A DNA stretch of 64,000 nucleotides, from contig NZ_KB905168.1 of assembly GCF_000378625.1 (NCBI RefSeq), positions 62,001 through 126,000 on the forward strand. The letters are read 5' to 3'. Shown piece after piece: positions 7,344 to 15,524 of this stretch. Position 1 is the first letter of the stretch. Each line of letters begins with the position of its first letter. The position numbers were made by a program, and so were the translations under genes. The DNA comes from Colwellia piezophila ATCC BAA-637. GTDB taxonomy: Bacteria > Pseudomonadota > Gammaproteobacteria > Enterobacterales > Alteromonadaceae. The notes beneath the pieces are model-generated. The model made no database searches. It was not told the origin of the DNA and saw only the letters and a list, made by a program, of their open reading frames with translations.

Positions 7344-10088
7344 CTAGAAAGTGTATGATGCTTTAACAAAGAAACGTCTACCGATTAAATCATAGGTGAA
7401 CGGATCCGTATTTTGATCAATATTACTTGAATAGTAAGGTGCTTGTTTATCGAATAAATTATTAATACCCGCGTATATTCCTAGTTGCTCTGATACAGTA
7501 TAAGAGGCAGAGATATGATGGTAGGTATAAGCATCTATGCTAGTCACTAAGGCATCAGCGGCATGGTCTTGCACATCAGAATCAGAAATGTAGTTTAAGT
7601 TATAAGTTGCACTCCAATCATCTTTTCTCATTGTTAATGAAATATTTGAGCGAATTTTATTATAGCTACCTGCTCCAGACTCACCACCGGTAACATAACC
7701 TGCAAATGATGTGGTATTGGTTGCACCATTTAACGTGACATTATATTCATCTAAATATGCGGTATCCCAATCTAGATCGAAATTAGCATTAAATGCTTCA
7801 AATTGATAATTAACACCAAAATCAATACCGATCATTTCTTCACTTGCTGCATTAATCGTGGTATTAACAAGTTCACTAACGGTAAAATCAGTTGAGCTTC
7901 GTATCAAACCTTCACAAGATGGGTCAGACTTATTATCTGATTTATAACAGTTATCAACAGCTAACGTTGCTGAAATTGTACCAATAGCACCTTTAATATC
8001 AATGTTATAATAATCAACAGAGATTTGTAGATTATCAACAAATGATGGTTGATAAACAAAACCTAAAGTAAAGTTTTCTGCTTTTTCAGGGTTTAACTCT
8101 GGATTACCACCCACAAGTGTACTGGTAAACTTAGTATCACCTTGAATATAATCGGAGGGAACATTATCGGCCGCACAATTAATTTTTACATTTTCATTGG
8201 TGCTTTCGCCCCAGTTTTCACATATATCAATATAACTCGTGCTTGCAGTATCTTGGGCAGCAAATAATTCTCTTATGTTAGGTGTTCTTACTGCCGTTGA
8301 AACCGTTGAACGAATACGTAATTCGTCAGTTGCACGCCAATCAGCACCTACTTTATAGGTAAACTCCGAATCAAACTGGCTATAATCAGAAAAACGCCCA
8401 GCGAGGTTTACCGTGACCGTGTCAATTACCGGAATACTTAATTCACCAAAGACCTCTGTTGAATCAAGAGAACCTTCAAAGTGTTGTCCTGACCTTGCGC
8501 CCCTTACTTTACCATCAGCAAAAGAGGTGAAGTCACCTTCATTTTTTAGATATTCAACACCAGCAGCAAAAGCTAAAGTACCTGCGGGTAATTCCATCAA
8601 GTCTCCAGACAAATGAGCGGCAACATTAATTTGAGTATTTGAACCCTCAGTAGTTACATCTTCTTTTAAGTAATCAAATACCGCTTGAGATGGACCATCA
8701 ACACCAAACCAATCAACACACGTTAATTCATCATCGGTAGCTGCAGTACAATCACCTAATACAGTGTTTTTAAGTTTGGTTTGATTAAGGTTATTACCCC
8801 AAAGTTCATTCGAGTCAGATTGGCCATAATTGAAAGCAACACTCCAATCCCAGTCATTATCAAGCATGCCTTCTAAACCAATGACAGATCGGTATAAATC
8901 AACATCTTGTGACCAAGGACGAGCTCCCTCTTGTACAAATCTATATCTTAAGTTTATATCTTCTCCCGTTGGGTTTGCCCAATAATCAGAACCAAAGATA
9001 AAACCATTATAATCATCTGGATCATTGGTAGCACCGATATGACTTTCTGAGGTAAACCCAGTCGGACTTGCTATGGTATTTGATTCCCGTTTTGTATAGG
9101 TATTTTCAGTAAATAGAGTGATGTCATTGGTTAAATCAAAATAACCATTAAATCCTAAATTAATCCGGCTATAAGGGGCGGCCGCATAAAAATAACTTTG
9201 CGAATTAAATCCATGTTCCTGGGAATCATAATCAACAAAAGAATTATCATCACCTCCTGAAATTTGATTAAATTGATATCTTCCACTTCCGCCATCATTA
9301 GCATAAGAGCCAGACCCACCTAGCGTGTAACTACTACCACCACAAACAATATCGCCATCAACTTCTATTTTATAACAAGCAGTGCCTTTACGATCTGATG
9401 ATATAACCCCGCCTTTATCCATATAACTAGCACTAAAGATAAAACCTTTATCGTCTAATTCTTTACCGAAAGTTAAACTTAGGTCGGTATTTTTTCCATC
9501 ATTTTCTTGTGTGATACCGTATTGAGCGTCAATTTTTACCCCATCAAATGAGCGTTTAGTGATTATATTAACAACACCCGTTACCGCGTCAGCACCATAT
9601 ACAGCAGAAGAGCCATCAAGCAAGGTTTCCATGCGTTCAATCATATTTACAGGAATGCTGTTTAAATCAACAACTGAGTTAGCTCCAGCGCCACCGGCGA
9701 CAAAACGACGACCGTTAACAAGTACTAAGGTTCTATTTTGGCCTAAGCCCCGTAAATTTACGCTAGCGGTACCATACCCCTCAGCAGAGAGATAATTAGA
9801 CTCTGCTCCAGCGGAGGCACCAGCAGTAAAAGGTGAAAACTTTAAGACGCTAGCTAAGGAGACCGCACCAATTTCTGCAAAATCTTCGGCAGTAATAGAA
9901 TCGACTTTACCAACACCCGATGCATCAGTATGTTTAATCCGTGATCCCGTAACTGAGATACGCTCAACTTCATTATCAAGGTTCTCGTTCACGACCTCTG
10001 CAGAGAATGCGAATGTAGGCATTGAAATAATCCCTGCAATGATCAGAGCTTTAGTAATATTTGAAGGATTGGCTTTTAGGTGCTTCAT
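7344..10088 (-). CDS. TonB-dependent outer-membrane receptor, substrate unknown
   Basis: A 914-residue receptor for TonB/ExbBD-energised uptake across the outer membrane. It has a signal peptide (KALIIAGIISMPTFAFSA), a short ITVTGSRI-type segment (RISVTGSRI), a plug domain (about 50-180; LRGLGQNRTLVLVNGRR, DGSSAVYGADAVTGVVNI), then a long beta-barrel ending in Phe (KASYTF). It belongs to the roughly 900-residue class common in Alteromonadales and Sphingomonadales, which take up sugars, peptides or other nutrients rather than classical siderophores. A divergent HutC-type regulator gene lies 248 bp upstream, and the shared region holds two copies of CGGTATATAC, so control by that regulator is likely. 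A histidine- or urocanate-related substrate is only a guess from the regulator family. Confidence 0.9.
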   Translation of the reverse strand: MKHLKANPSNITKALIIAGIISMPTFAFSAEVVNENLDNEVERISVTGSRIKHTDASGVGKVDSITAEDFAEIGAVSLASVLKFSPFTAGASAGAESNYLSAEGYGTASVNLRGLGQNRTLVLVNGRRFVAGGAGANSVVDLNSIPVNMIERMETLLDGSSAVYGADAVTGVVNIITKRSFDGVKIDAQYGITQENDGKNTDLSLTFGKELDDKGFIFSASYMDKGGVISSDRKGTACYKIEVDGDIVCGGSSYTLGGSGSYANDGGSGRYQFNQISGGDDNSFVDYDSQEHGFNSQSYFYAAAPYSRINLGFNGYFDLTNDITLFTENTYTKRESNTIASPTGFTSESHIGATNDPDDYNGFIFGSDYWANPTGEDINLRYRFVQEGARPWSQDVDLYRSVIGLEGMLDNDWDWSVAFNYGQSDSNELWGNNLNQTKLKNTVLGDCTAATDDELTCVDWFGVDGPSQAVFDYLKEDVTTEGSNTQINVAAHLSGDLMELPAGTLAFAAGVEYLKNEGDFTSFADGKVRGARSGQHFEGSLDSTEVFGELSIPVIDTVTVNLAGRFSDYSQFDSEFTYKVGADWRATDELRIRSTVSTAVRTPNIRELFAAQDTASTSYIDICENWGESTNENVKINCAADNVPSDYIQGDTKFTSTLVGGNPELNPEKAENFTLGFVYQPSFVDNLQISVDYYNIDIKGAIGTISATLAVDNCYKSDNKSDPSCEGLIRSSTDFTVSELVNTTINAASEEMIGIDFGVNYQFEAFNANFDLDWDTAYLDEYNVTLNGATNTTSFAGYVTGGESGAGSYNKIRSNISLTMRKDDWSATYNLNYISDSDVQDHAADALVTSIDAYTYHHISASYTVSEQLGIYAGINNLFDKQAPYYSSNIDQNTDPFTYDLIGRRFFVKASYTF

Positions 10089-10174
10089 AATGTCTTCTCT
10101 CTTTTGTTATATATGTTTTAATAATGTAACTTTATTGCTCAAATTGTAATCATATAAGTTATACTACACTATAC

Positions 10175-10184
10175 CGGTATATAC
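10175..10184. promoter_or_regulatory. Candidate GntR/HutC operator, copy 1
   Basis: CGGTATATAC with the palindromic core GTATATAC. It lies 87 bases upstream of the receptor start and repeats exactly at 10266. HutC-subfamily GntR regulators bind short palindromes with outer GT..AC bases. Assignment is by position and symmetry. Confidence 0.45.
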
Positions 10185-10265
10185 AACGAAGGAATGAAAA
10201 ATAATTCCATGCTTGTAATACGTAATGAAATGATAAAGAATGTATCGAATTCAGTAGCCTTGTAA

Positions 10266-10275
10266 CGGTATATAC
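10266..10275. promoter_or_regulatory. Candidate GntR/HutC operator, copy 2
   Basis: Second exact CGGTATATAC, 91 bases from the first and 62 bases before the regulator's ATG at 10337. It could serve autoregulation. Confidence 0.45.
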
Positions 10276-10336
10276 GGGGTGTTAATGTTTTGTTAAACTA
10301 GTCGCTTTTAATAATATAGGTCGTAAATTCAAATAT

Positions 10337-11042
10337 ATGACACAGGCAAAATATAAAATAATTGCTGATCACATAAGAGAGCAGATTGATTCTGAACAAT
10401 GGGGGGGTTGGTTATAAAATCCCTTCGGAAACTGAATTATCTGTCAGTTTTTCGGCCAGTAGGATGACCGCTCGAAAAGCAGTTGATGAGATAGTTAACA
10501 AGGGGTTACTCAAACGAATACCTAGTGTAGGTACTTTTGTGGAAGAGCCTCCTGCTCAAAGTTCATTATTAGAAATAAAAAACATCTCAAAAGAAATATC
10601 GGCACGCGGTCATCGTCATAAAATGACGGTGTTGAGTAAAATGACCTTGATCCCAAATGATTCTGTGGCTCAATCGCTTTCATCTTTTAATAGCAAAGTT
10701 TTTAAGATAGTCATTATTCATTTTGAAAATGATATTCCGATTCAACTTGAAGAACGCTATGTAAATGCAGATTTAGTACCAAATTTTTTAGAACAAGATT
10801 TTTCAAAAATAACAGCCAATGAATACTTATCTTCTGTTCATCCTCTAACAGATGCTGAAATTGTTATAGAAGCTATTATGCCAACGAATATCCTTAAACA
10901 TAATCTAGAAATAGATGAAAAAACACCCTGCATTAAGGTGTCTCGAAGTACAATGTCAAATGGCTATACAATAAGCCATGCTATTTTATACTATCCATCG
11001 AATAGGTATAAATTAACAAGCAGCATACATCTGACTAGATAA
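10337..11042 (+). pseudogene. HutC-like GntR-family regulator interrupted by a +1 shift in a G7 run
   Basis: The natural start is the ATG at 10337, which encodes the first helix of a GntR winged helix (MTQAKYKIIADHIREQIDSE). This frame meets a stop just after the G run at 10401-10407. The rest of the protein (YKIPSETELSVSFSASRMTARKA, then a UTRA ligand domain with PIQLEERYVNADLVPNFLEQDF) continues in the next frame to 11042. With six Gs instead of seven the sequence reads EQWGVGYKIPSE, giving a normal protein of about 234 residues; 706 bases is 3n+1. The UTRA part resembles HutC, the repressor of histidine utilisation. A TTG at 10386 could start the second frame, but that product would lack the first helix. 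The cause may be mutation, phase variation or a sequencing error. Confidence 0.75.
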
Positions 11043-11256
11043 CAGCCATTGAAATGCATAGGGATTTGGCCTTTGCTGACACCAAACAGCACCCTTGATG
11101 AGTTTGTGACTTGTGGAGCGCGGGGATAATAAACCCTAGCAAGGTGCTCAATTGGGTTCTGTCGCAAACTACCTTCTATGACTCTAAATGAAAAGAGTAC
11201 TTCCCTCAGGTACAATTATGCTACTAGCGAATAAAACTGATCCCATGCCCTCATTT
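11043..11256. other. Intergenic DNA, possible old insertion-sequence remnant
   Basis: GGGTTCTGTCGCAAAC near 11153 resembles IS6-family termini (GGTTCTGTTGCAAA), but no matching second end or transposase fragment is visible. The minus strand has a short ORF with no recognised domain. Treated as non-coding. Confidence 0.3.
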
Positions 11257-11940
11257 TTATCCATGCCCTAACAATCTAAAGTTCCAACATTCTACTTCGT
11301 TGGTTGCTAGGCGGTGCACTATTTTATCCATCCAAGTATCAGCTAAGCTTGTCTGCTGCTTTAACGTTAATAGTTTTTCGTTATTAAGTGGGTCACCAAA
11401 AAATGTCTCACATACTTCACCAATAGTCATGGCGTTAGCAACTCGAGAAATTAACTCCAGTGGTTCATCAACACTGACCATGCCCGGCTGAATAACGCGA
11501 TATAACCAACCGCAGCGACTAGCTTCCTGCATATTGATTGATAAATCTTCAATGCCCCAGCGTTTATTGACTTTAAAACACGGAGATCGAGGTTGGCTCA
11601 CTTCGATGATTGCCTCGCCCCACTGGTAGCGGTCACCCAAACAAACCGACTCTTCGGTCATGCCGATTGAGCTCATGTTTTCGCCCATGCCCGCAGCTTG
11701 CCAATGAGCTTTATCAGCATATTTTTCTTGCCAATAAACATAATGCTCAGCCGGATATTGATGCAGGGCACGATCTAACCCGCCATGGTGCTCTTTGTCG
11801 GCGCACTCATCACCCGCTAAACCTTCAACCGATAAATATAAGGGAATGTTAACTGCCTGTTTATTCATAGCAGTTTCAATACCGTAGCGCTGTGCTACTT
11901 TTCCGCAGTAAATATTCGTTAAATGATGCTTAGTCTTCAT
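11257..11940 (-). CDS. yiiM: MOSC-domain protein, YiiM-like
   Basis: A 227-residue MOSC (molybdenum cofactor sulfurase C-terminal) protein. It carries the family motifs GLAGDECADKEHHGG, GMGENMS, GDRYQWGEAIIEVSQPRSPC (the conserved Cys) and KVNKRWG. E. coli YiiM takes part in molybdenum-cofactor-dependent reduction of N-hydroxylated base analogues such as 6-hydroxylaminopurine. The protein is cytoplasmic, with no signal peptide. AAGG upstream of the ATG supports this start. It follows the YkgB-family gene by 19 bp on the same strand, so the two are probably co-transcribed. Confidence 0.88.
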   Translation of the reverse strand: MKTKHHLTNIYCGKVAQRYGIETAMNKQAVNIPLYLSVEGLAGDECADKEHHGGLDRALHQYPAEHYVYWQEKYADKAHWQAAGMGENMSSIGMTEESVCLGDRYQWGEAIIEVSQPRSPCFKVNKRWGIEDLSINMQEASRCGWLYRVIQPGMVSVDEPLELISRVANAMTIGEVCETFFGDPLNNEKLLTLKQQTSLADTWMDKIVHRLATNEVECWNFRLLGHG

Positions 11941-11959
11941 CTGCCAACCTTAAATTGTA

Positions 11960-12790
11960 TTATGCTTTTGATGGTACCTGTTTTAACGCGGAATAGTAAA
12001 AGAATAAACAGACTAAAAACCATAAATCTTTAATCAGAAAGTGTCCTGTGGTTGACAGTATTGTCTCACTTGATAATGAGCCCGTAAACGTCACCAGAAA
12101 GCTTTGAGTTACCACAAAGACCATGCCTGATATTAATATCGCCGGTATAAGTAATTTACGATAATACATAGCCACAACAAGTAATAACACTGCCACTAAG
12201 TCATATATCCCGATGATATTCGAGGTGGTTTGAAGGCTTAAAAATTTATACAACCAGCCCATAAAAGGCGATGTTTTTACTAATGACTCTATGCCTTGCG
12301 CTTCGAGTAAGGTGAACTTCATCCCGCCAATCCACAGTAAAACCACTAATACCGGGAAAATGCTAATCCAGGCTGTCTGCAATGGAGTAAAAGTTGTTTT
12401 CACTAAGAGTAAACCAATAGATAATAAGGCAAAGTATTTAATAACGCCTTGGCCAGAGCCTATAACAGGAAAACCGCCCATTGAGGTAATCCACATAGAT
12501 TCACTAAATAGCGAGCCTAGAGGCACTAAGCTTATCGCAATCAGTAAGTAACCTAAGATAGGCCTTAAGGTCGCTTTTTTGATTGCTAAAAAAGCCAAGA
12601 TAGCACTCATAATAAAAGCGGATGCCGCAATAAAGTTAAATATCGTTGCCGGAATTAAACTCGAGATGAGATAAAAGTCAGTGGTTAAGGCGATATGCTT
12701 ATGAGGACCCAAAAGCAATATGCTTAACCCTAACAACAGCGTAGAAAGACTAAGTAAGAGTAGGGAGAGGCTAAGGTGTAGAGGTTTCAT
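11960..12790 (-). CDS. YkgB/DUF417-family membrane protein
   Basis: A 276-residue inner-membrane protein with about seven hydrophobic segments. The second half matches the YkgB (DUF417, RclC) family: WIGGMKFTLLEAQGI, SLVKTSPFMGWLY, IGIYDLVAVLL, and FLIKDLWFL near the end. The N-terminal 110 residues, with a Leu-rich first helix and more TM segments, go beyond the usual family length of about 190. E. coli RclC is a membrane protein of the reactive-chlorine resistance operon; the biochemical role is not established. The gene lies between the S15-type hydrolase and yiiM on the same strand. Confidence 0.75.
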   Translation of the reverse strand: MKPLHLSLSLLLLSLSTLLLGLSILLLGPHKHIALTTDFYLISSLIPATIFNFIAASAFIMSAILAFLAIKKATLRPILGYLLIAISLVPLGSLFSESMWITSMGGFPVIGSGQGVIKYFALLSIGLLLVKTTFTPLQTAWISIFPVLVVLLWIGGMKFTLLEAQGIESLVKTSPFMGWLYKFLSLQTTSNIIGIYDLVAVLLLVVAMYYRKLLIPAILISGMVFVVTQSFLVTFTGSLSSETILSTTGHFLIKDLWFLVCLFFYYSALKQVPSKA

Positions 12791-12890
12791 AAAGATCCTA
12801 GGTGCAGTGAATCAAACGTGCATAAAATAACAAGTGCCAATAAGACCTGATTTTCTGGATTAACTTTCGCTGCAAATAAACTATGTTCTT

Positions 12891-12944
12891 ATCATACCAA
12901 ACGGATTAATTAAGTGGTCACTTAATCAGTCCGATTGGTATGAT
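12891..12944. repeat. 54-bp palindrome of the ATACCAA family
   Basis: ATCATACCAA at the left pairs with TTGGTATGAT at the right, with further pairing of CGGA/TCCG and TTAAGTG/CACTTAA, so nearly the whole sequence folds on itself. It lies 76 bases downstream of the hydrolase stop (minus strand), where it could act as a transcript end. The arm sequence resembles the terminal repeats of the element at 26291-26604, as if two ends had been joined. Confidence 0.75.
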
Positions 12945-13019
12945 ATAAGATTAATAGCAATGTTTTCATTTTTCAAACACGGCCATCAACCTCCTACCTT
13001 TCTCAACAATAATACTCTT

Positions 13020-15356
13020 TTAACCTTGCCACGGTTTTAACGGAATATTAATTTCGCTACCGCTATACCACTTGATATTGAGGGGTTCTTTAGCATCAGC
13101 GCTGGTTTCTTCATTAACCGCTTTGCCTGAGCCCATATTCACTTGCGCGTCTTTATTTTTATTAACATTTAGTACAATCACTAATCGACTGCCTTGCTTA
13201 ATCAACTTAGCGGTCATTCGTGCATTGATAATTGGAATGATTGTTTTTTTATTAGCCGTAAGCAAGTGTCGCTCACTCATGTCGTTAGCAAAACTGGCCC
13301 TACTACGATAATTATTCAAATGGAATACCTTACCATCGGCATCCATTTCATAAAAATTATAACCAATATCGACATCTTGCTTATTTACTGATATTTCAAA
13401 GTGGCCTGTTATAGCACCGGCTAATTCTTGCGGCTGCTCAAATGTTTCAGTAACATAAATAAGACCGTTGGACTCAGCGAGTTTGTTTTGTATCACTGGC
13501 CACGGCGCCTTATTATGCTCGGTGGTTCTGTCCGCCATATCGACCGTTTGTGCAACATAAGTTTCTTTAGTTTCAGCCTGTTTAAGTAGTGAGTAATAGC
13601 CATTACTATTTTTGGTACTAGCAAGGTAAAAAGTAGTACTTTGTTCGTTCAACGCAGTTAATGACTTAGCGTGACGCCACTGATTACTGCCCATCAACTG
13701 ATAATTAATAGTGTCTTGTAATAGTTTCGGCTTCTCTGTGTTAAGCAGTAAGTGATCAAACCATTGAAAAACGATTTCTTCGGTATCTTTTTCTAAAGCC
13801 ACTTGATCAAGTTCATAATTACTGTGGTGAGAGCGAGGTATTCCCTGTGCGGTACTATGATTGTAAGGCCCAATAAGTAAAGTATGATTGGCGTTCTTAT
13901 TGTATTTGTTATGGCGCTTTAAATAATCTAATGACGATATTTGCCCGCCATCAAAATAGCCCGTCACACTCAACACCGGAATATTAATGTTTGCATACTC
14001 AGTTTTATAAGGCACCATCGCCTGATAGTAGCTATCAAAACTTGGATGTTGTAACCACTTTTGAAACCAAGGGTTTGCTTTACCATCAATTTTATCAATG
14101 TCTTGTAGCGCTTGACCACTTTCAAATAAAGTCGTGACCAGCTGGTTACTTTTTTTCCAGTTACTATAGACACTATTGTCTACCGTTTTATTATTGGTGG
14201 CAAAAAATGCCCACTCATAATTACCTGTTAGGGCTATATTATTTTCATAAGGTAATCCGGTAATTAGACTTGCTGCGGTATAAGGTGCCATCGCTTTTAG
14301 TGCTGGGTGCATATGCTTAGCAGCAGCCCATTGCGTAAAACCATTGTAACTACCGCCATACATAACAACATCGCCATTACTCCAAGACTGCTTACTAATC
14401 CAATCAATCGCACTGGTAGCATCTTCGCCATCATGCTCCCAAGGAACGACCACATTCGAGCTTGAACGCTTACCGCGAGAATTCACAATAATGCCTACAT
14501 AACCATGAGCTGCCGCATGAATAGCGGTATTTATATGCCCCGCTTCGTCAGCATAAATCGTAAACTGCATAGCGCTTGGCAGTTTATTTTTTGAATGCTT
14601 CTTACGAACGATAGTCGCTGATAATTCAATACCATTAGGGGTTCTAATCAAGGTATCCGCTTCAATAATGTAACGACTGTTGTTCTCATCGCTTAAGAGC
14701 TTTTGACTCACAGGAATGACCCTCGCAAGTACTCGATATAAATGGCTGTTAACAATCAAGTCTATTGCTTGGCTAGCATTAAGCGTAGGCAGTTTTTGGT
14801 AACGTTGAAAAACATTAAAAACATAATCTTGTGCCCCTGAAACTGACCAACCTAACGCGCTGTTTAATTGATAGAGTGCTTCATCATCTTTGTTTGCTAA
14901 TAAGCGCCTCAATGAATGAGCTAAAGTTTCAGTAAACTCGTCTTGTTTTTTGTTATTCAGGGTTAATTGAGTCTCGCTGTCTAAGATATAATGCGAAAAA
15001 TTAATACCGTTTTTATGCGCGTTGACTAACTCAAGTAAGGTCTTATGTTTTCCGAGTATTGAAAGTAAGGCGACTTTATTAAAGGTGTTTTCTTGGTTAA
15101 TTGTCTCAGCGCTTAATTGCTCAGTAAGCATAATCAGTTGTTGATGAAATTTATCTTGGTTTAACAGCAGTAAGGCATCATCACTGTTTTTTATTGACGC
15201 TTGAGATAACAAGTTTGGTGTAGTAAAAGTCTTCGGTGGTTTTTCGTCTGCTTGAACACTAATTAGGGTTAACAGTAATGTTAACCCTAATATGAGCGAA
15301 AAATATTGTGATACCTGGGGAATAAAATGCCCGCTAATTTTTGCTGTGGTTGTCAT
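13020..15356 (-). CDS. Secreted CocE/NonD-type (S15-like) alpha/beta hydrolase
   Basis: A 778-residue exported hydrolase of the X-Pro dipeptidyl-peptidase S15/CocE family. The N-terminus has a signal peptide (LILGLTLLLTLISVQADE). About 190 N-terminal residues of helical, unrecognised sequence precede the catalytic domain. The nucleophile elbow is GGSYNGF with S336; a His candidate is in IGPYNHS. The C-terminal third is the beta-rich jelly-roll domain typical of the family. Members cleave N-terminal dipeptides, cocaine-like esters or acylated substrates, so the substrate cannot be read from sequence. The gene is divergent from a CadC-like regulator gene at 15525, a plausible controller. Confidence 0.85.
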   Translation of the reverse strand: MTTTAKISGHFIPQVSQYFSLILGLTLLLTLISVQADEKPPKTFTTPNLLSQASIKNSDDALLLLNQDKFHQQLIMLTEQLSAETINQENTFNKVALLSILGKHKTLLELVNAHKNGINFSHYILDSETQLTLNNKKQDEFTETLAHSLRRLLANKDDEALYQLNSALGWSVSGAQDYVFNVFQRYQKLPTLNASQAIDLIVNSHLYRVLARVIPVSQKLLSDENNSRYIIEADTLIRTPNGIELSATIVRKKHSKNKLPSAMQFTIYADEAGHINTAIHAAAHGYVGIIVNSRGKRSSSNVVVPWEHDGEDATSAIDWISKQSWSNGDVVMYGGSYNGFTQWAAAKHMHPALKAMAPYTAASLITGLPYENNIALTGNYEWAFFATNNKTVDNSVYSNWKKSNQLVTTLFESGQALQDIDKIDGKANPWFQKWLQHPSFDSYYQAMVPYKTEYANINIPVLSVTGYFDGGQISSLDYLKRHNKYNKNANHTLLIGPYNHSTAQGIPRSHHSNYELDQVALEKDTEEIVFQWFDHLLLNTEKPKLLQDTINYQLMGSNQWRHAKSLTALNEQSTTFYLASTKNSNGYYSLLKQAETKETYVAQTVDMADRTTEHNKAPWPVIQNKLAESNGLIYVTETFEQPQELAGAITGHFEISVNKQDVDIGYNFYEMDADGKVFHLNNYRSRASFANDMSERHLLTANKKTIIPIINARMTAKLIKQGSRLVIVLNVNKNKDAQVNMGSGKAVNEETSADAKEPLNIKWYSGSEINIPLKPWQG

Positions 15357-15524
15357 GGCTTCGCCTTAGTAGTTTCAATGTTTGTTTTATTTTTGCTAGG
15401 ACGACAATGCTAAAGAGATTTAATTATTTTGTAGTGAAAAGCGTATGACTTTTAGTGACTTTTGATGACCAAAGTAACAATATATGCTACTTTCCAGCTA
15501 CTTATCGTACATATTGGTATTTTC

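Noticed and set aside
10386-11042. HutC-type regulator as an intact gene starting at TTG 10386
   Set aside because: It would lack the first helix of the winged helix, which is encoded in the other frame from ATG 10337, and the join lies in a G7 run.
10991-11215. Minus-strand ORF downstream of the HutC-type gene
   Set aside because: No domain recognised, no ribosome binding site, overlaps the regulator's end; probably a remnant or chance frame.
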